Shown here one piece after another: positions 49,251 through 61,301 of a stretch of DNA of 64,000 bases (the stretch's first letter is position 1; each line of letters opens with the position of its first letter). Made by a program: the position numbers and the translations under genes. The stretch is from assembly GCA_004794785.1 (NCBI GenBank), contig SJOL01000802.1, positions 141,116 to 205,115 on the forward strand, in the 5' to 3' direction. The notes below the pieces were generated by a model. That model saw only the letters and a list, made by a program, of their open reading frames with translations. It was not told the origin of the DNA and did no database searches. Origin of the DNA: Opisthorchis felineus. Its lineage: Eukaryota > Platyhelminthes > Trematoda > Opisthorchiida > Opisthorchiidae.

Positions 49251-52200
49251 GCAAGCGTTTTTCGTGCACTAGGGCACTGTAGTGGGGAGGTCCTTAGATA
49301 TAAAGCATCCGCATTGCTCACGATTCCTAATGTAGAGTCCAGCGTTTGCATCACTCGCCGGTTACTCAGACTAGATTGGCTCGCTTACAGGATGAAGCAC
49401 TCACAGAATAAAGGAAATGCGAGCACTGCCTTTTCAGGAGGAAACTTTCACATACGCTTAAGTAAGTGGACACCTTTTCTGAAGCGTAGTCAAATGACTG
49501 AGTGCGACACTCCAGATTATCCGATTGTAACCAGCCCCGGTCCATAGGATTTGGACGTTTGCCGTTGGAATGTGTAATGACCAACCAAACATGAAGAGGT
49601 TGTTGTGATGATATATCACAATACCTTTATTGTCACCCATTGATTTGTGGAAGCCGTCTCAGTCCGCCCCGATCATTAAGCTGTCTGTGCCACTTTCGAA
49701 ATATATCGGAATGCTTGCGCTCAAATCGTACACAAAGTCTTCTTCAGAATTTACGATGAACAGACGCGCGTGAGAATCTTTCCGCTGAACACTAAAAAAC
49801 TTGTGTATACCTGGCTCAGTATGAATGTACGCATTTTAGTGACGCATCTTGCTGGAGGTGTAGAAAACGGACTCACCAAAATGATGGCACACATGAGCTC
49901 ACAAAAAATGCGCACGAGTTAAACCATACGGCAAAGCATCGGCCTGTTATCTACAAGAAGTTTAAATCTGTGTTTTGTAATGTCTTTTACTCGGAGGATG
50001 GTTAAATTCGAATGAATCACATGCGCAATAGAGCGTACATATAAATTGCCTCCGTTGATAGCCTTGTTTACTGTGAAATGTTTTCACACAGGTGATACTC
50101 ACATTACTAATTATCCCGTGACGTATGTATCAAAACCGAAATTAACTGCTACCTGGCTGAGAATATGCATCTATTGCTTAGGCGAAACAGTTTTCATTTG
50201 ACACAGTGTTTCTGAAGGTATTTCAGATGGTATCTTCATCCCATTTTGCATCCAATGACCCTGGATGTCCAACCAAGCTAAACCACACGGCCCTCAAAGA
50301 GAGCAATAATAACGTTTCACCAGCCACTTTTAAATGAGCAAATACTCAAACCTAGTATGTAGGGTTATGCAAATAACTTTAAGCAGATAACACAGCGTTG
50401 GCCCTGAATTTTCTAGGCTAGCAAATTCACGGAAACGTGATTCCGTAGTCATTCATGTACTCTACACTCATCTACTCCAAAAATACTAGATGGACCTGGA
50501 AATCTTGTTGATTTTAGAGTAGCGCTGTGTGCATCGGGCATGGCAGGTGCCTTGAACTTCGGAGAAGACTGAGCATAGCACCTGTAGTATTGGATAAAAC
50601 TGGAATAAGGATAATCAACCCTACTTAAAATGACCATTTATATCAACTCACTTCTTCGCAGTAGAATGAAATAGAGCTCACGTTAGCTTTGAAAAGACCT
50701 TTTAGCCTTTAGGTATGCTGCAACAAAGCAAAACATAGTAATTTGATATTGGTCAGCATATACAAAGGGGGATAAACGGTGCAATACTGAGTAGGAAGCA
50801 GAATATTCTTAAGGGCAATCTTTCTATATTACCTAGCTTCGTTATGGCATAACTACATGGAAACATAAATGATTACTTTATATTTCTGGCCACTCAAGAC
50901 TGTAGCGAATGTAATTCAAGGCAGCAATCGTAGAAAAACAACCTTAGCCAGAAAACTTGGAATGATATTAGTAACAGTGGAAGTTTTCCGGAAGGTTACA
51001 GTAAACACATAACATATATGGGAAGCAAGCAACTAATTCTGGGCACTGTCCCACCTACTCAGGGTAATGGTTTACGGGGTGCTTTTTGGATTTGGGGTGT
51101 ATTCTTTTATTGTTCAACTGGCCTAATTTTCTGAAAGAGTTATTATTACGGGGACTACGTATGTCGATAATAAAATTGACGGGTTTTTCGTCCTACCACA
51201 CCTCAGGTCATTTCAACAGAAACGCCATGAAAGGAAGACGTAGTTGGGTTCCAGGTGAATCTCCGTGAAAATCAAATTGGTTTCTAGGGCATCGCATTTC
51301 GCTAAAATGAAGCGAAGTTAATGTTTTCCATTTACTGCTGTCTGTATGGAGTGTAGCGAGAGTAGAAAGGTTTGAGCGTCAACAACTGTTAGGTTGTTCA
51401 GAATGGGGCAATAGCTAGGAATTCGTTTGTATGCTCATCAACCGTGAAATGGTTAATATGCCCGCGATTGCCACAACATGGTACACAGACTGCATTACTG
51501 AAATGAGATTTTAAATTGCAGAAAACGATGGTTTCTTCTCGTCAAACTACCGGTACTGGCAGCACAGGCTGCACCCTATTTCTACGGAGCGAAAGCACTA
51601 ATTATTTATCCAACGGGGAAACCTTAATTGGATCCATGTAACGGTAGACACAACATCGACTTCCTTAGTTGTCAATGGCCTCTCATTGTGGAAACCGCAA
51701 ATCTGGCGTGGTTCACAAAATGCGTGTCAGATAGGACAGTTGCCAGAACAGCATGTTACTGGACGACCTCGTATTCTGCGTTTGAAGGGAGAAGCAACAA
51801 ACGGGAGGCGAAGGCGTATTATGGGACTAGTAAGGATCAGATTGAGCGAGAAGCCAGATCGTTGATAAGGTGACAGGCCATAGCCCTTCAAGTTAATGTA
51901 GAAAGCACAATCTTTCAGTTACGCATGGTCGAGATAGTCTAACCCTGTGGCTTCCAGATGATATTCATGTGAAACTGTCTCCGTCTATGGGCAGGAAAGT
52001 CACGCGGGAATAAAGTGTCATGCCGCCATCAGACGCCAATATCCGGTGCCAGGGCAGGTTCGTTTCAATAGCGTCGTCCGCCAGCTACGACAACAACGGG
52101 GTTGTTCTTGGCTTGAAGCAACATGGGAGGCGGTGCAGAATAGCGCCAACCTGCTTTCCTCCATCAAACCAAAATCTGGAAGCTTTCCGTCCCCAATGTT

Positions 52201-55200
52201 TAATTCCCAGGTACCCTTTCTACCACGGGAAAAACCCATTTTTGAAGAAATATTCCACGAACCTCATGGGTGCTTTCAATAAAAAACTAGTGACATCAGG
52301 CCATTTTGTTTTGAGACCTACTGCTGGAGATTGCTGAAAGATTAACCACAAACCTGCGGACATTGAGCACAACCAGGTGCTCCATAGCGGAGTAAATTAT
52401 AAATACTCTTAGTTCTGATGTGTGTGCTTATTTTTCTGTCAGTCAAGCTCCTAAAAGTTGCGATTCCATAGATTTGTAAATGCATACATCGATTGTTGGG
52501 CCTTAACCTATTTTTCTGTTTGGGTATGCACCGGGACCTCGAAAATCATTGAATAACTTACGAAGGTTACTTAAAAAGAATTTCAAAATGATCCAAAGTA
52601 ATACAAAAAATGAACTCTTGGAACAGCGTGTTCACAATAGAAGATGGTGAGCTGTACGTTAGGAAAGAACAACTGGATTTGATGCCATGGTGAATTTAAG
52701 GGCCTGCAATTCTGGTGTCAATTTTAGAAATTAGGATTGTGAAGTTGTTTGAAAGCATTAGGTGGTATAATAAATATATGGAAGGAACTACCAATTTAAC
52801 TCTTTGCTACTTAGGATGCTTAAAACCGAAGACGAAATAATAAAGCCCACAATTTGACTGATTGCCGGAATCGAGGCTGGTCTACATACCCTTCAAATCG
52901 GTGTAGGCGTCGTGGAACACCGTCCAACAAAGTGATGTCTGATTCCGTTGTGCAGATGCTAGCGCTCAGTGGAAGCAGCAACCATGATGTTCAATGCAGT
53001 TTATCCAACGGAAAGAATCCGTTAGTTTACTCTTTTTATCGGTACAGCAGCACCTTTGCTGAAACAAAGGCTTATTTATTATTTCCCTTCATCCTTTTCG
53101 TAAAGTTGCGGAATCGGTCATTAGTGACACCCAAGGTATTTCACCCATTAGGGAAAACTCGTGAAAACCGAGTCAAACTGTCGAAACTGCGAATCGTTTT
53201 GTGAAAACGAGACCTATTGCGTTAGGTCCAGTTCCCGTAGTTTTTATTCGGGTGAGCTGCCCCTTTTGGCAGAATTGACAGCCAAAGAAACTAAACCTCC
53301 TAAACTTTACGACTCCGAATGTCGAAACCACTTTCATGTTGTGGCTGTGTGTGATTCCTCCTTAGTTTCTCTCCATATCAATCAGTGGGAGATGGCAGAC
53401 AAAGCGTTTCAAAGCTGTTTGTGAATTTGTCAAGCGTATTTAACTAGGGTGACTTCGCTAATGTTTACGAGTTGCCGTCTATTCACACTACACGAGCTTT
53501 CTGGTTACCTGATGCCCGTGATTCTCAGTCAGTTTCATCGTTTGCGGCTCTGTGTTTGGTTTGAAATTTTGTGGGGTATTGAGCAACGGACCAGTGTTCT
53601 CCTGATTTAATCACATGTGTTCTCGTAGAAGTTTTACACAAGTGTTCCAGCACCAAGAACACCGAATACAAAACGAATGCTCAAATTTCCAGTTAAAGTT
53701 TACTCAGTGGGTGATAGGTTGCCACTACAATGTATGCACAACTATATCATTAACTAAGATATATTTGTTGTCAAGAAGGATCACTTACGACTGAGTACCA
53801 AGCTATGCGATTTTTAACAGTGTGCCGTCACTCAGAGCCTGTACAGTGATTTGCGTCGACCACTGTACTATCAGACGGTTTTCCCGGCCCACAACGTAGT
53901 TACTGACCAAACGATGGACAATGCTCAGAAACAATTGTGTCTCTTCCACGACACAAACACATCCCGCAGGTACCGAGAGTGTTCCACGTGTAAGCTCCTT
54001 ACTGAAACAGCACGTTTGTTTAACCACCACACGTGGACTATAATAAGGTGTGCACTCAAATCAGAGTTCCCTTTCAACATAACCGGTTACTCCTTCTCAT
54101 GTCAATACACATCTTGCAGGAAAAGTTGTCACGGGTATATCACAAACACGCGTATGACCGTTGCTACGAACACACAAAGTACAATCGCCCATTCGCGTAG
54201 CAAATTTTCCAAGTGCAAAAGAACCACTCTGCTGGATGGTTCAATCGACTTTCGTTCCACCGCATTGTAATCGCCCGGCCGCCGCCATTCAGCTACAAAA
54301 CTATAACGTTAAACTAACAAGGAGCTAGTAAAAAGCTGCATGGATGTGTGTCAAGCTAATTTAGAGGTGCACGACCGATCCAGTGTTGGGCGTGGCGAAA
54401 CTCGAAACCTCGAATGTTTCTCTGCTTCGTGGAATTCACCAACTGGACAGTCAGAATTCTGCCGTGTTTGAAGACTGCTCCATGCCAATTTTCCCGATTT
54501 TTTTTAATTTTCTATCGCTTAGAAGGTTTACGTTTTTAACCAAAACTATCGCAGTTCAATTTTTTTTCTTCCCCTCAATCAACTTGTGACCCAAATGTTT
54601 AGAAAACGCATTTTCGTCGGATAATTTTCACGCGATTCTAAACCCGTCGGCACATTTATTAAAGAATTAAGCGAGAAACACGCTATAGTAAGTCGGTTTC
54701 TATAATTATTTCCTTCTGGTCTACCAAACTGACCAATTTTTCCATTCGGTTTACCAGAAAAGGAGTAGGCTAGATATTTGATAGTGCTTTTGAAAATTAG
54801 TTATGTGAACACGTTTCCTTTGTTTTGGACCCTCATTGCGCTGCCCATTCGATTAGAACAGGTAATTGGACGCAGACAAAAACCTCGTCTCCGCCATCCA
54901 GGAGTTCCCACCGTATTCTCATGGGGCCCTGTGAAGAAAATGTTTATAATTTGTATCACTGCTGATATATGGTCATGGTACACAGATTGTACAGTTTTAC
55001 TGGTATTAAGACATAATGCAACGAGAAAACGGTGATGAGCAAACGTCGTCCTACCGACTAACAAATACATATCTACTTGATTTGGAGGGTGACTCAACAA
55101 TTTGTTGGGTAAACCACAATATTCAAACCACTCAGGATGAGTAAGAAACAAAATCATTGTGTATCCAAAGAACTGTGATTCAGCTACCAGTTGTTGCTTG

Positions 55201-57352
55201 CAACCTAAGGCCTGGTTAATTTTTTAAATGAAATGATGCATAAATTTCTCGGTTCCATCAATGACACATACACGCAAAAGGATTCTGATTATTCATTTTA
55301 CTTCATTGGCGAGCTGTGCTGTTTATGGTGAATGTGATTCAAAACCTCAAGTCAAACAGTTGTACATACGTATTCATTATTTGTTGCACCTATAGACAAT
55401 TCCCTTGAGATGCCTCGGCTCAATAGCTGTTGTATCGGCGCAGTTAGTGAGCAAGTTGCGATTACTTAACTACACCTGAGCTGCTACTGAAACGCCCAAA
55501 TTTCCTAAGGATTGAGGACAGCTGCAGATAGTTTAATTTACTCCTGTGACAATTTTTTTCTGAAATGGAACGACGCGACTTATCCTAATACAATTACCTG
55601 CGGGTGAATCGGAACTTAACGCACCGTCATCTAACGCACCAAACCAGAAATTCGGGCTCGTGGTGCATAGAAGTTGACAGCATGTGCTCAGAGGTGGAAC
55701 CCTTGAACTATTACAAACTAATGGCAACTCCCGGCCACGGCATCACGCATATTATTTGGGAAACCAGATAAGCAATAGTCTATTGGCCGTGAATATCGTC
55801 GATTTGGGTGGGACGGAACTTCCCATTTGGGTTTCAGCATGAGCGCGTGGTGTTTACAGCTTATCAGGAATTGAGCAAGTACATGCATAGCCACTGATGT
55901 TTCAACTTGACCACTGAAAACTACTGTGCGAATTTCGGCGGATACGTTGCCTGTGAAGAACTAGCATACCGTTTCATCTGCTGCTATGTTACACTGTGGA
56001 GTCATTGGAACACACGCACCATTTTGCGACAAACGAATCTATCTGCGTCCACCGGTGGAGGTACCTCGGATCGTGACAACTCCCACCTGCAATCTCGTGA
56101 TTTCCAAGAGAAGTGGTTGGCAATTAAATTGAAATGCAATTCTGGTCAACTTTAGAGCATGCAATAATAAGGAACTGGAATGCTAAGGCTGAAAACCCAA
56201 ACTTGACGAGCTATAAATTGTTAGCGTTAGGAAATGGGAATGAAGGTCCATGGCTCCTTTTTTCACGATAATATTAACGATAAAACTTCGAGCTGCCAAA
56301 ACGTGAGTAAAATTTCTCTCCGTGTAGCTAAACAATTGCACAGTTTGGAAGTCGCGTACGTCCTGCATCCAAAAACCGTCTGTGAGGCAAAGCGCTCACC
56401 CAGTTAAAGTACTGTGTGTTCTCATGTAGTAATAATGGCTAGCGAACTTAACAGCAGGCACTTTCGTGAAAACTTTCAACAACTCTGCTTCCTGGTAAGA
56501 TGCCCGGAAAAAATAAACGAATAAAAATTGTGAGGGTAAAAAACTTACGTACCAGGAAATTGATGTAGATGTTGGCAATTCCACCCCTGTATACGGTGCA
56601 CGGATCACGCTCGCAAGGAGTGAGGTTCACCGACAACACGCGAAAGTTGTTTTAACCTGCGTAGGCAGAAACTCATGAGAAAAATTGGATCCAACAATAT
56701 TTTGTGCGCAATCAACCAGAAAACCACCCGTCCTCTCGGATGGGCATCCGGGCAACCCTGATAATGGAAGTGATTACAGAGTTCTGGAGTGCAAAATCGT
56801 TCGCTCTTCAAATGTATCGTTTTCACAAGAATATTTTTACACCTCTGGTAAAGATGAAACCAAAAAGAGTACAATTTTTTTCGGTGAACATCCGGACTAA
56901 TGATCACATTGGGTATTCGGTGAAAGTTCTTCAACCAGAAATCTATTGCAAGGAGACTTTGTTACTGGACCAACTGAGACACTCAAATGTGTGATTAAAG
57001 ACAATAGTCAATCAGCAGGTATTGAGACAATTAAACATTAGGGAGTCAATAATGGGTAGCAGTTTGAATACTCTGGGCAAATCCGTTCAAGAGGCAAGCA
57101 AACCTGTTTGGTAACGACAGCGCAAGGGCCAAGCTCTTAAGGATTCATTATCCGTAAGTTTTTTGTTGGACGCCCATGGAAGCGAGAGAACGACACCATC
57201 TAATTAGATTGCCACTTAATGATGCCAACATTCTGGTTTGGAAGGAGATAACAGCCTTCCAAATTGCAAGTTTGGGTTCAGCGTGTGAACTTGGTGAGCA
57301 ACACCGAAACTGTGGCGCAAAGTACCTGTGTGGAAATTAACACCACCAGCTG
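49251..57352. other. No gene recognised
   Basis: The longest frames are 139 codons (plus, 53851-54270), 118 (minus, 54801-55157) and 116 (plus, 52854-53204). None shows a family motif or paired splice signals, and several overlap antisense frames of similar length, so I read them as chance. A donor-like GAACAG|GTAATT at 54861 stands alone. No tandem repeat was seen. Confidence 0.5.
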
Positions 57353-57423
57353 GCTGTTGATCCGGTGGCAGTTCATCTGTTGCCAAGTTCAACGAACAGA
57401 TGAACTGCCACCTGATCAGCAGC
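57353..57423. repeat. Near-perfect hairpin, 29-bp stem and 13-base loop
   Basis: 57353-57381 pairs with 57395-57423 at 27 of 29 positions; the inner 18 bp (GGTGGCAGTTCATCTGTT) are perfect. The loop is 57382-57394. The outer flanks do not pair. The length and low mismatch are unlike the rest of the window. Confidence 0.92.
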
Positions 57424-59984
57424 AAGTTTACCCACACGAGCTGCCAATACTTAGACCGAGTGCCAAAGGTGGCATTGAACAGTCAAGTTCTGAAAGGATC
57501 CACCTAGCATCAGGAAGTGTACCGTAAGAAGTCGCTCATTAAAAACATTATTAAAACGAACTGTTGATTAACTATACCCGATATGTTATAGTAAAACGTA
57601 CCGCAATCTGTATAGCTTATCTCGTCTATAAAGATGGGTGTGCTGAGGACACCACTGCAAATCAATAGGGTGAATGAATTCATAAGATTTGTTCCAAAAC
57701 GCAAACTCCGTAAATCGCTTAAATCGGATTTATCTTAGCCGTTGTAACAGGTCCGATTTTTAAAGGTTAGCCCGATGCACATGCCTTATACGCGCTACGC
57801 ATGATCAGACAAGGCATCAGGTGTTGCGGTTTGTGAAGAGTGAGCACATGTTCGCATGGTTCGTTCTGCCAAACGCCCACCTATCGCTTTGCATACCATT
57901 AAGACATCGAACATTGAGATTTTCAGACAGCTCCATGTGATGTGCTAAGGCTTTCATACAGGCCAGAGGTTGATTGGTGGCTTGCACTTTTATTCGCTAA
58001 GGAAGCGATAGCCAGAAACAAGTGCTTTTCCAGGAATTTTGTTTGCGTTTATGTCAGTCCGAATCAGAAGATATCTTTAACTCAGGTGATGCACTGAACA
58101 GTCACGATATTATGAGGACGTTTTGAAGTTCTGCCACTCAATCTGCCTCTTCCAACGAGAGTAAAACAGCCGCACAGCATCAGTGGGCTTCTAAAAATGG
58201 AGTAGTTCGATTCTCAGGAAAGGTCTAATCTAACAGCCATAGTTTCACTGGGACCTTTGATTACATCCAGATGCATTTTTTTGTTTGTCATGTACACCTG
58301 AGGGATGTGCAAAGTTGACAATACACTAGAATGCACGGTAGTTTTGATCGCACTCTATTTGTCGGACGAGAATATTTTGCCTTATTTCGGCTACCCTGAC
58401 CTAATTAAGGCATAAGCAAAGAGCCTGAAGAGCTGATTTAGACGATGGTGGTCACTTTTTCCTTTACATGAGTGAACACATTCAGATGTTGCTGCTGCGA
58501 GGTGCCAACGCCCTATCGTAACAGAAAACACGCATCGGTGTTGTCAAGGCAGATTTCCGTGTCCTTAATTTTACTCCCATCGATCTCCTGAAACAACAAC
58601 GACGATCAACTGACATATGAAGCAGGCGAAGGAGCTAGTGAAGTAGGATTAGGCGAATTGACTCATTTGCTAAAAAACGTTCTCAACCGATCATTCACTG
58701 TATTTCAGAAAGTTAGATCAGTGCCTCACAATATTTCTAGGGCCCCTGTGACCAACAACAAATAATTCGACATGCCAAAGCAAGACCACGCAACAACGTT
58801 GCGCTCCGTAGATCTAGGCCATCACTAACAGACTGGTGTCAGTCTGATTTTAGATGCGCTTACTTGAGTGCGGTGTAGGGAGAACTTTGGGAGTCTTAGC
58901 ATTGGTTTCACCAGCTGAGCTGCTGTTTGAAAGGTCATGCGGCTACTCATGTAGGTGATTATCTCCACCACATCTAGTAGCCCGACCCCGTTTGTCATCA
59001 CTTAGTTCTGTGAAAAATAATTTGTTTTTATGCGACAGAGTGCATTCTGCCCTGTACTGCCCACAGCTCGCATTTATATGATGACGTTTTTGTCCGCAGA
59101 TTTGACAGTCCTAGGGACGGTAGGTCGAACCACCCATTAGGACGCTTTGTGCGACATTCTGCAATGATATTACACTGTACATCTCAGTTTCTTCATGTGA
59201 ACTACTACCGTGATGAAACTGGTCAACTTACTGACTGATATACATATCCCAATTTCAGGAGCATTTAAACCCCATAAGTTCGCAATTCCGCACATCTATC
59301 TAAATTGCGCAACCTGTGTATCCTGCCGGAAAGTATTACTAGAAATAGTTACCAAAGTCAATTCTTTAATGGAAGCATTACTAAAGAGTTTATGCCATCA
59401 CCCAATTTTCCCTAGATTCCACCACTCTTCAATCTCCTTGAAAGGGGCTTGCGTGTAAGTGTAAGTCGGACGATTTGCTGCGATGATTTGTACCAAAGAG
59501 ACAATTCTGCCATGGACTGGTCATTCGTGACCACCAGCTTTGTTGGTGGCCACTGTGAACTCGGGTATGAAGATCTGCGTAAAAACGTTTTGATGTTCGC
59601 AACTCCCTAGGCCCTACAAGTTGTGTGTACTGCGAGAAAATGTAGCATTATTTCAATGGAGTTTGGATTCTGCAATTATTCAGCTGTTTCATACTTGATG
59701 GAAATCATCAGCAATGCGCACCTCATGCAACTCTATGGAGTTTAGAAACCGCCAACTTCTGGCTAATATTTCGTATACTTGGTCTTGCGGCTAATGTCGG
59801 GCGATCAATATTTTTAGAAGCTTGCACTTAAACAGCACTTGCTTGGCAAAGTACCTGTTAAAATAATTTAAATCACCCCACACTACCAACATCCATATTC
59901 ATCCTTCGAAGGATTGTCAGTAATTGATGTGGTTTACTTGATCCAAAGTTAAGTGACGCTGTATCCTGCCTAACTGAGGGCCAA
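57424..59984. other. No gene recognised
   Basis: The frame at 59210-59458 has a fair acceptor-like CCCAATTTCAG inside it (ending at 59258) and a CATCVSCRK stretch, but no donor, partner or recognisable family. Otherwise only short frames. Confidence 0.5.
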
Positions 59985-60135
59985 CAACACTGCGGTTCAG
60001 CGAGTCGTGGCCAAATGGTATAACCCTTAAGCTTGTGACCAGGAGGTCTCCAGTTCAAAAATCTCTGGAGTTCCGCGAGATCGAAAAGTTGGTTTTTCCC
60101 AGTGGGGGTGAAACAGCTATGGAGTTTCTTTTTGT
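59985..60135 (+). mobile_element. tRNA-derived SINE-like copy
   Basis: A-box TGGCCAAATGGTA (60008-60020) and B-box-like GTTCAAAAATC (60053-60063) are spaced as in tRNA genes, after a CGAGTCG start. The arms do not close into a full tRNA cloverleaf and about 70 bases of unrelated tail follow. A shared GGTCTCCAGTTCAA segment resembles the possible SINE at 40.97 kb. Transcription by RNA polymerase III is possible in principle; the B box lacks the usual GTTCGA core, so it is probably dead. Confidence 0.55.
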
Positions 60136-61059
60136 AAGCATAGAATAGCTTCACTTACACGACAGTAGCTCTATTACACACACTGCGGCAGACCCGTTTC
60201 AATTTACTTATGCAACCTGGAGCAGCTAATTAGTACTGGTTGGTAGAGGCATTGTCCCCCTACTCGGTTTCCGCGCACATTCATTAGAGGTTTCCGCATG
60301 GTCGTTGATTAAACATCGGCACCTGATGGAGCGACGTCCAGTCCCTTAGTAGAAGCAGTGATGCAGATTAGATGGCGATGTTAACTAAGTATCCTATATG
60401 AAACATTTTGAAGGAGTATGTGATCGTTTTGAGACAAACTTAAATCTATCAACGTTTACTTCTAAGTTGGCCAGTGTTCAGTATTGATCTTCAAGCCTTT
60501 CTAACCTGTTTAAGAAATGCTAAGACTCTAGGCACTAATATATGCGGCCGATTCTTACTTGAATTACGGCCTTAAAAACCACTCTGGTTGTTGACATTGT
60601 CAGCAGCTTTTTACAAGAACCGGATATAACCGGCGGGGATTGCATGGTCTGGATAACACTCCTCCCCAATTAGTGGCCTTTCGGCTCTTATGAACCTGAA
60701 TGAAAAAATTACACGCAAAGAAACTGGGAAATGCCTAATATGTCTAGGGGTCATTCTTCTATGCCACCAAGTGCGGGCAGAACTCAGTCTGTTACTAAGG
60801 CGAAATAACGGTGCAGAGTTTATCCACCAAGTGCTGAAGAAAACGATGATTTATGGCTTGACACGCTTAGAACCTTGAAATTTTGCGTACCCTGGAAGAG
60901 GAACTGGTGACTTTACGCCTTCATGTAAAACGTTTTGATAAAGACCGTGTTACACCGTGTAACCGTAACACCCTGATTGTATCAGTGTTTTTTGAAGGCT
61001 TTACAGGATGTTGAAGAGGCGTTAAGCAGTGTATTTTTTGAGTGACAAGTAACCTTTAG
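60136..61059. other. No gene recognised
   Basis: A 62-codon plus frame at 60690-60878 has no motif. Nothing else seen. Confidence 0.5.
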
Positions 61060-61301
61060 GCTGGACTCGTGGCCGTCGAAATCGGCCTGCCGATACGGGT
61101 GAACGTTTCTGACAAACAGACTCTTGACATGTTTATAGAAGTCAGTAGGCAACTAGAAGTCAGTATTCCAATGATTTCGTCACTAGCAAAACTCAAAATA
61201 AATGGTGAAATCGTGAATGCCTTCATAGATATTATCCAGTTCTTCTCAGCCTTCTGTGCTTTCCGTATACTTGTTGACACACGTCACGGAAACTATTGCA
61301 G
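61060..61301 (+). CDS. Candidate internal exon, unknown protein
   Basis: The open frame starts directly after an acceptor-like AACCTTTAG (ending 61059) and reaches a donor-like TGCAG|GTACTA at 61302, giving 242 bases. It reads GLPIRVNVSDKQTLDMF, then ISSLAKLKINGEIVNAF and an aromatic, hydrophobic stretch. The frame in fact stays open to 61497 (142 codons in total), the longest plus-strand frame in the window but still within chance. No family is recognised and no partner exon is seen. Confidence 0.28.

Noticed and set aside
53851..54270. 139-codon plus-strand open frame
   Set aside because: No family motif, no splice signals at its ends, irregular cysteine placement, overlapped by an antisense frame; the length is expected by chance at this composition.
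54778..55035. HPGVPTVF stretch resembling the AVPTIF end of a THAP domain
   Set aside because: The zinc-binding C2CH residues that should precede it are absent in this frame and neighbouring frames.
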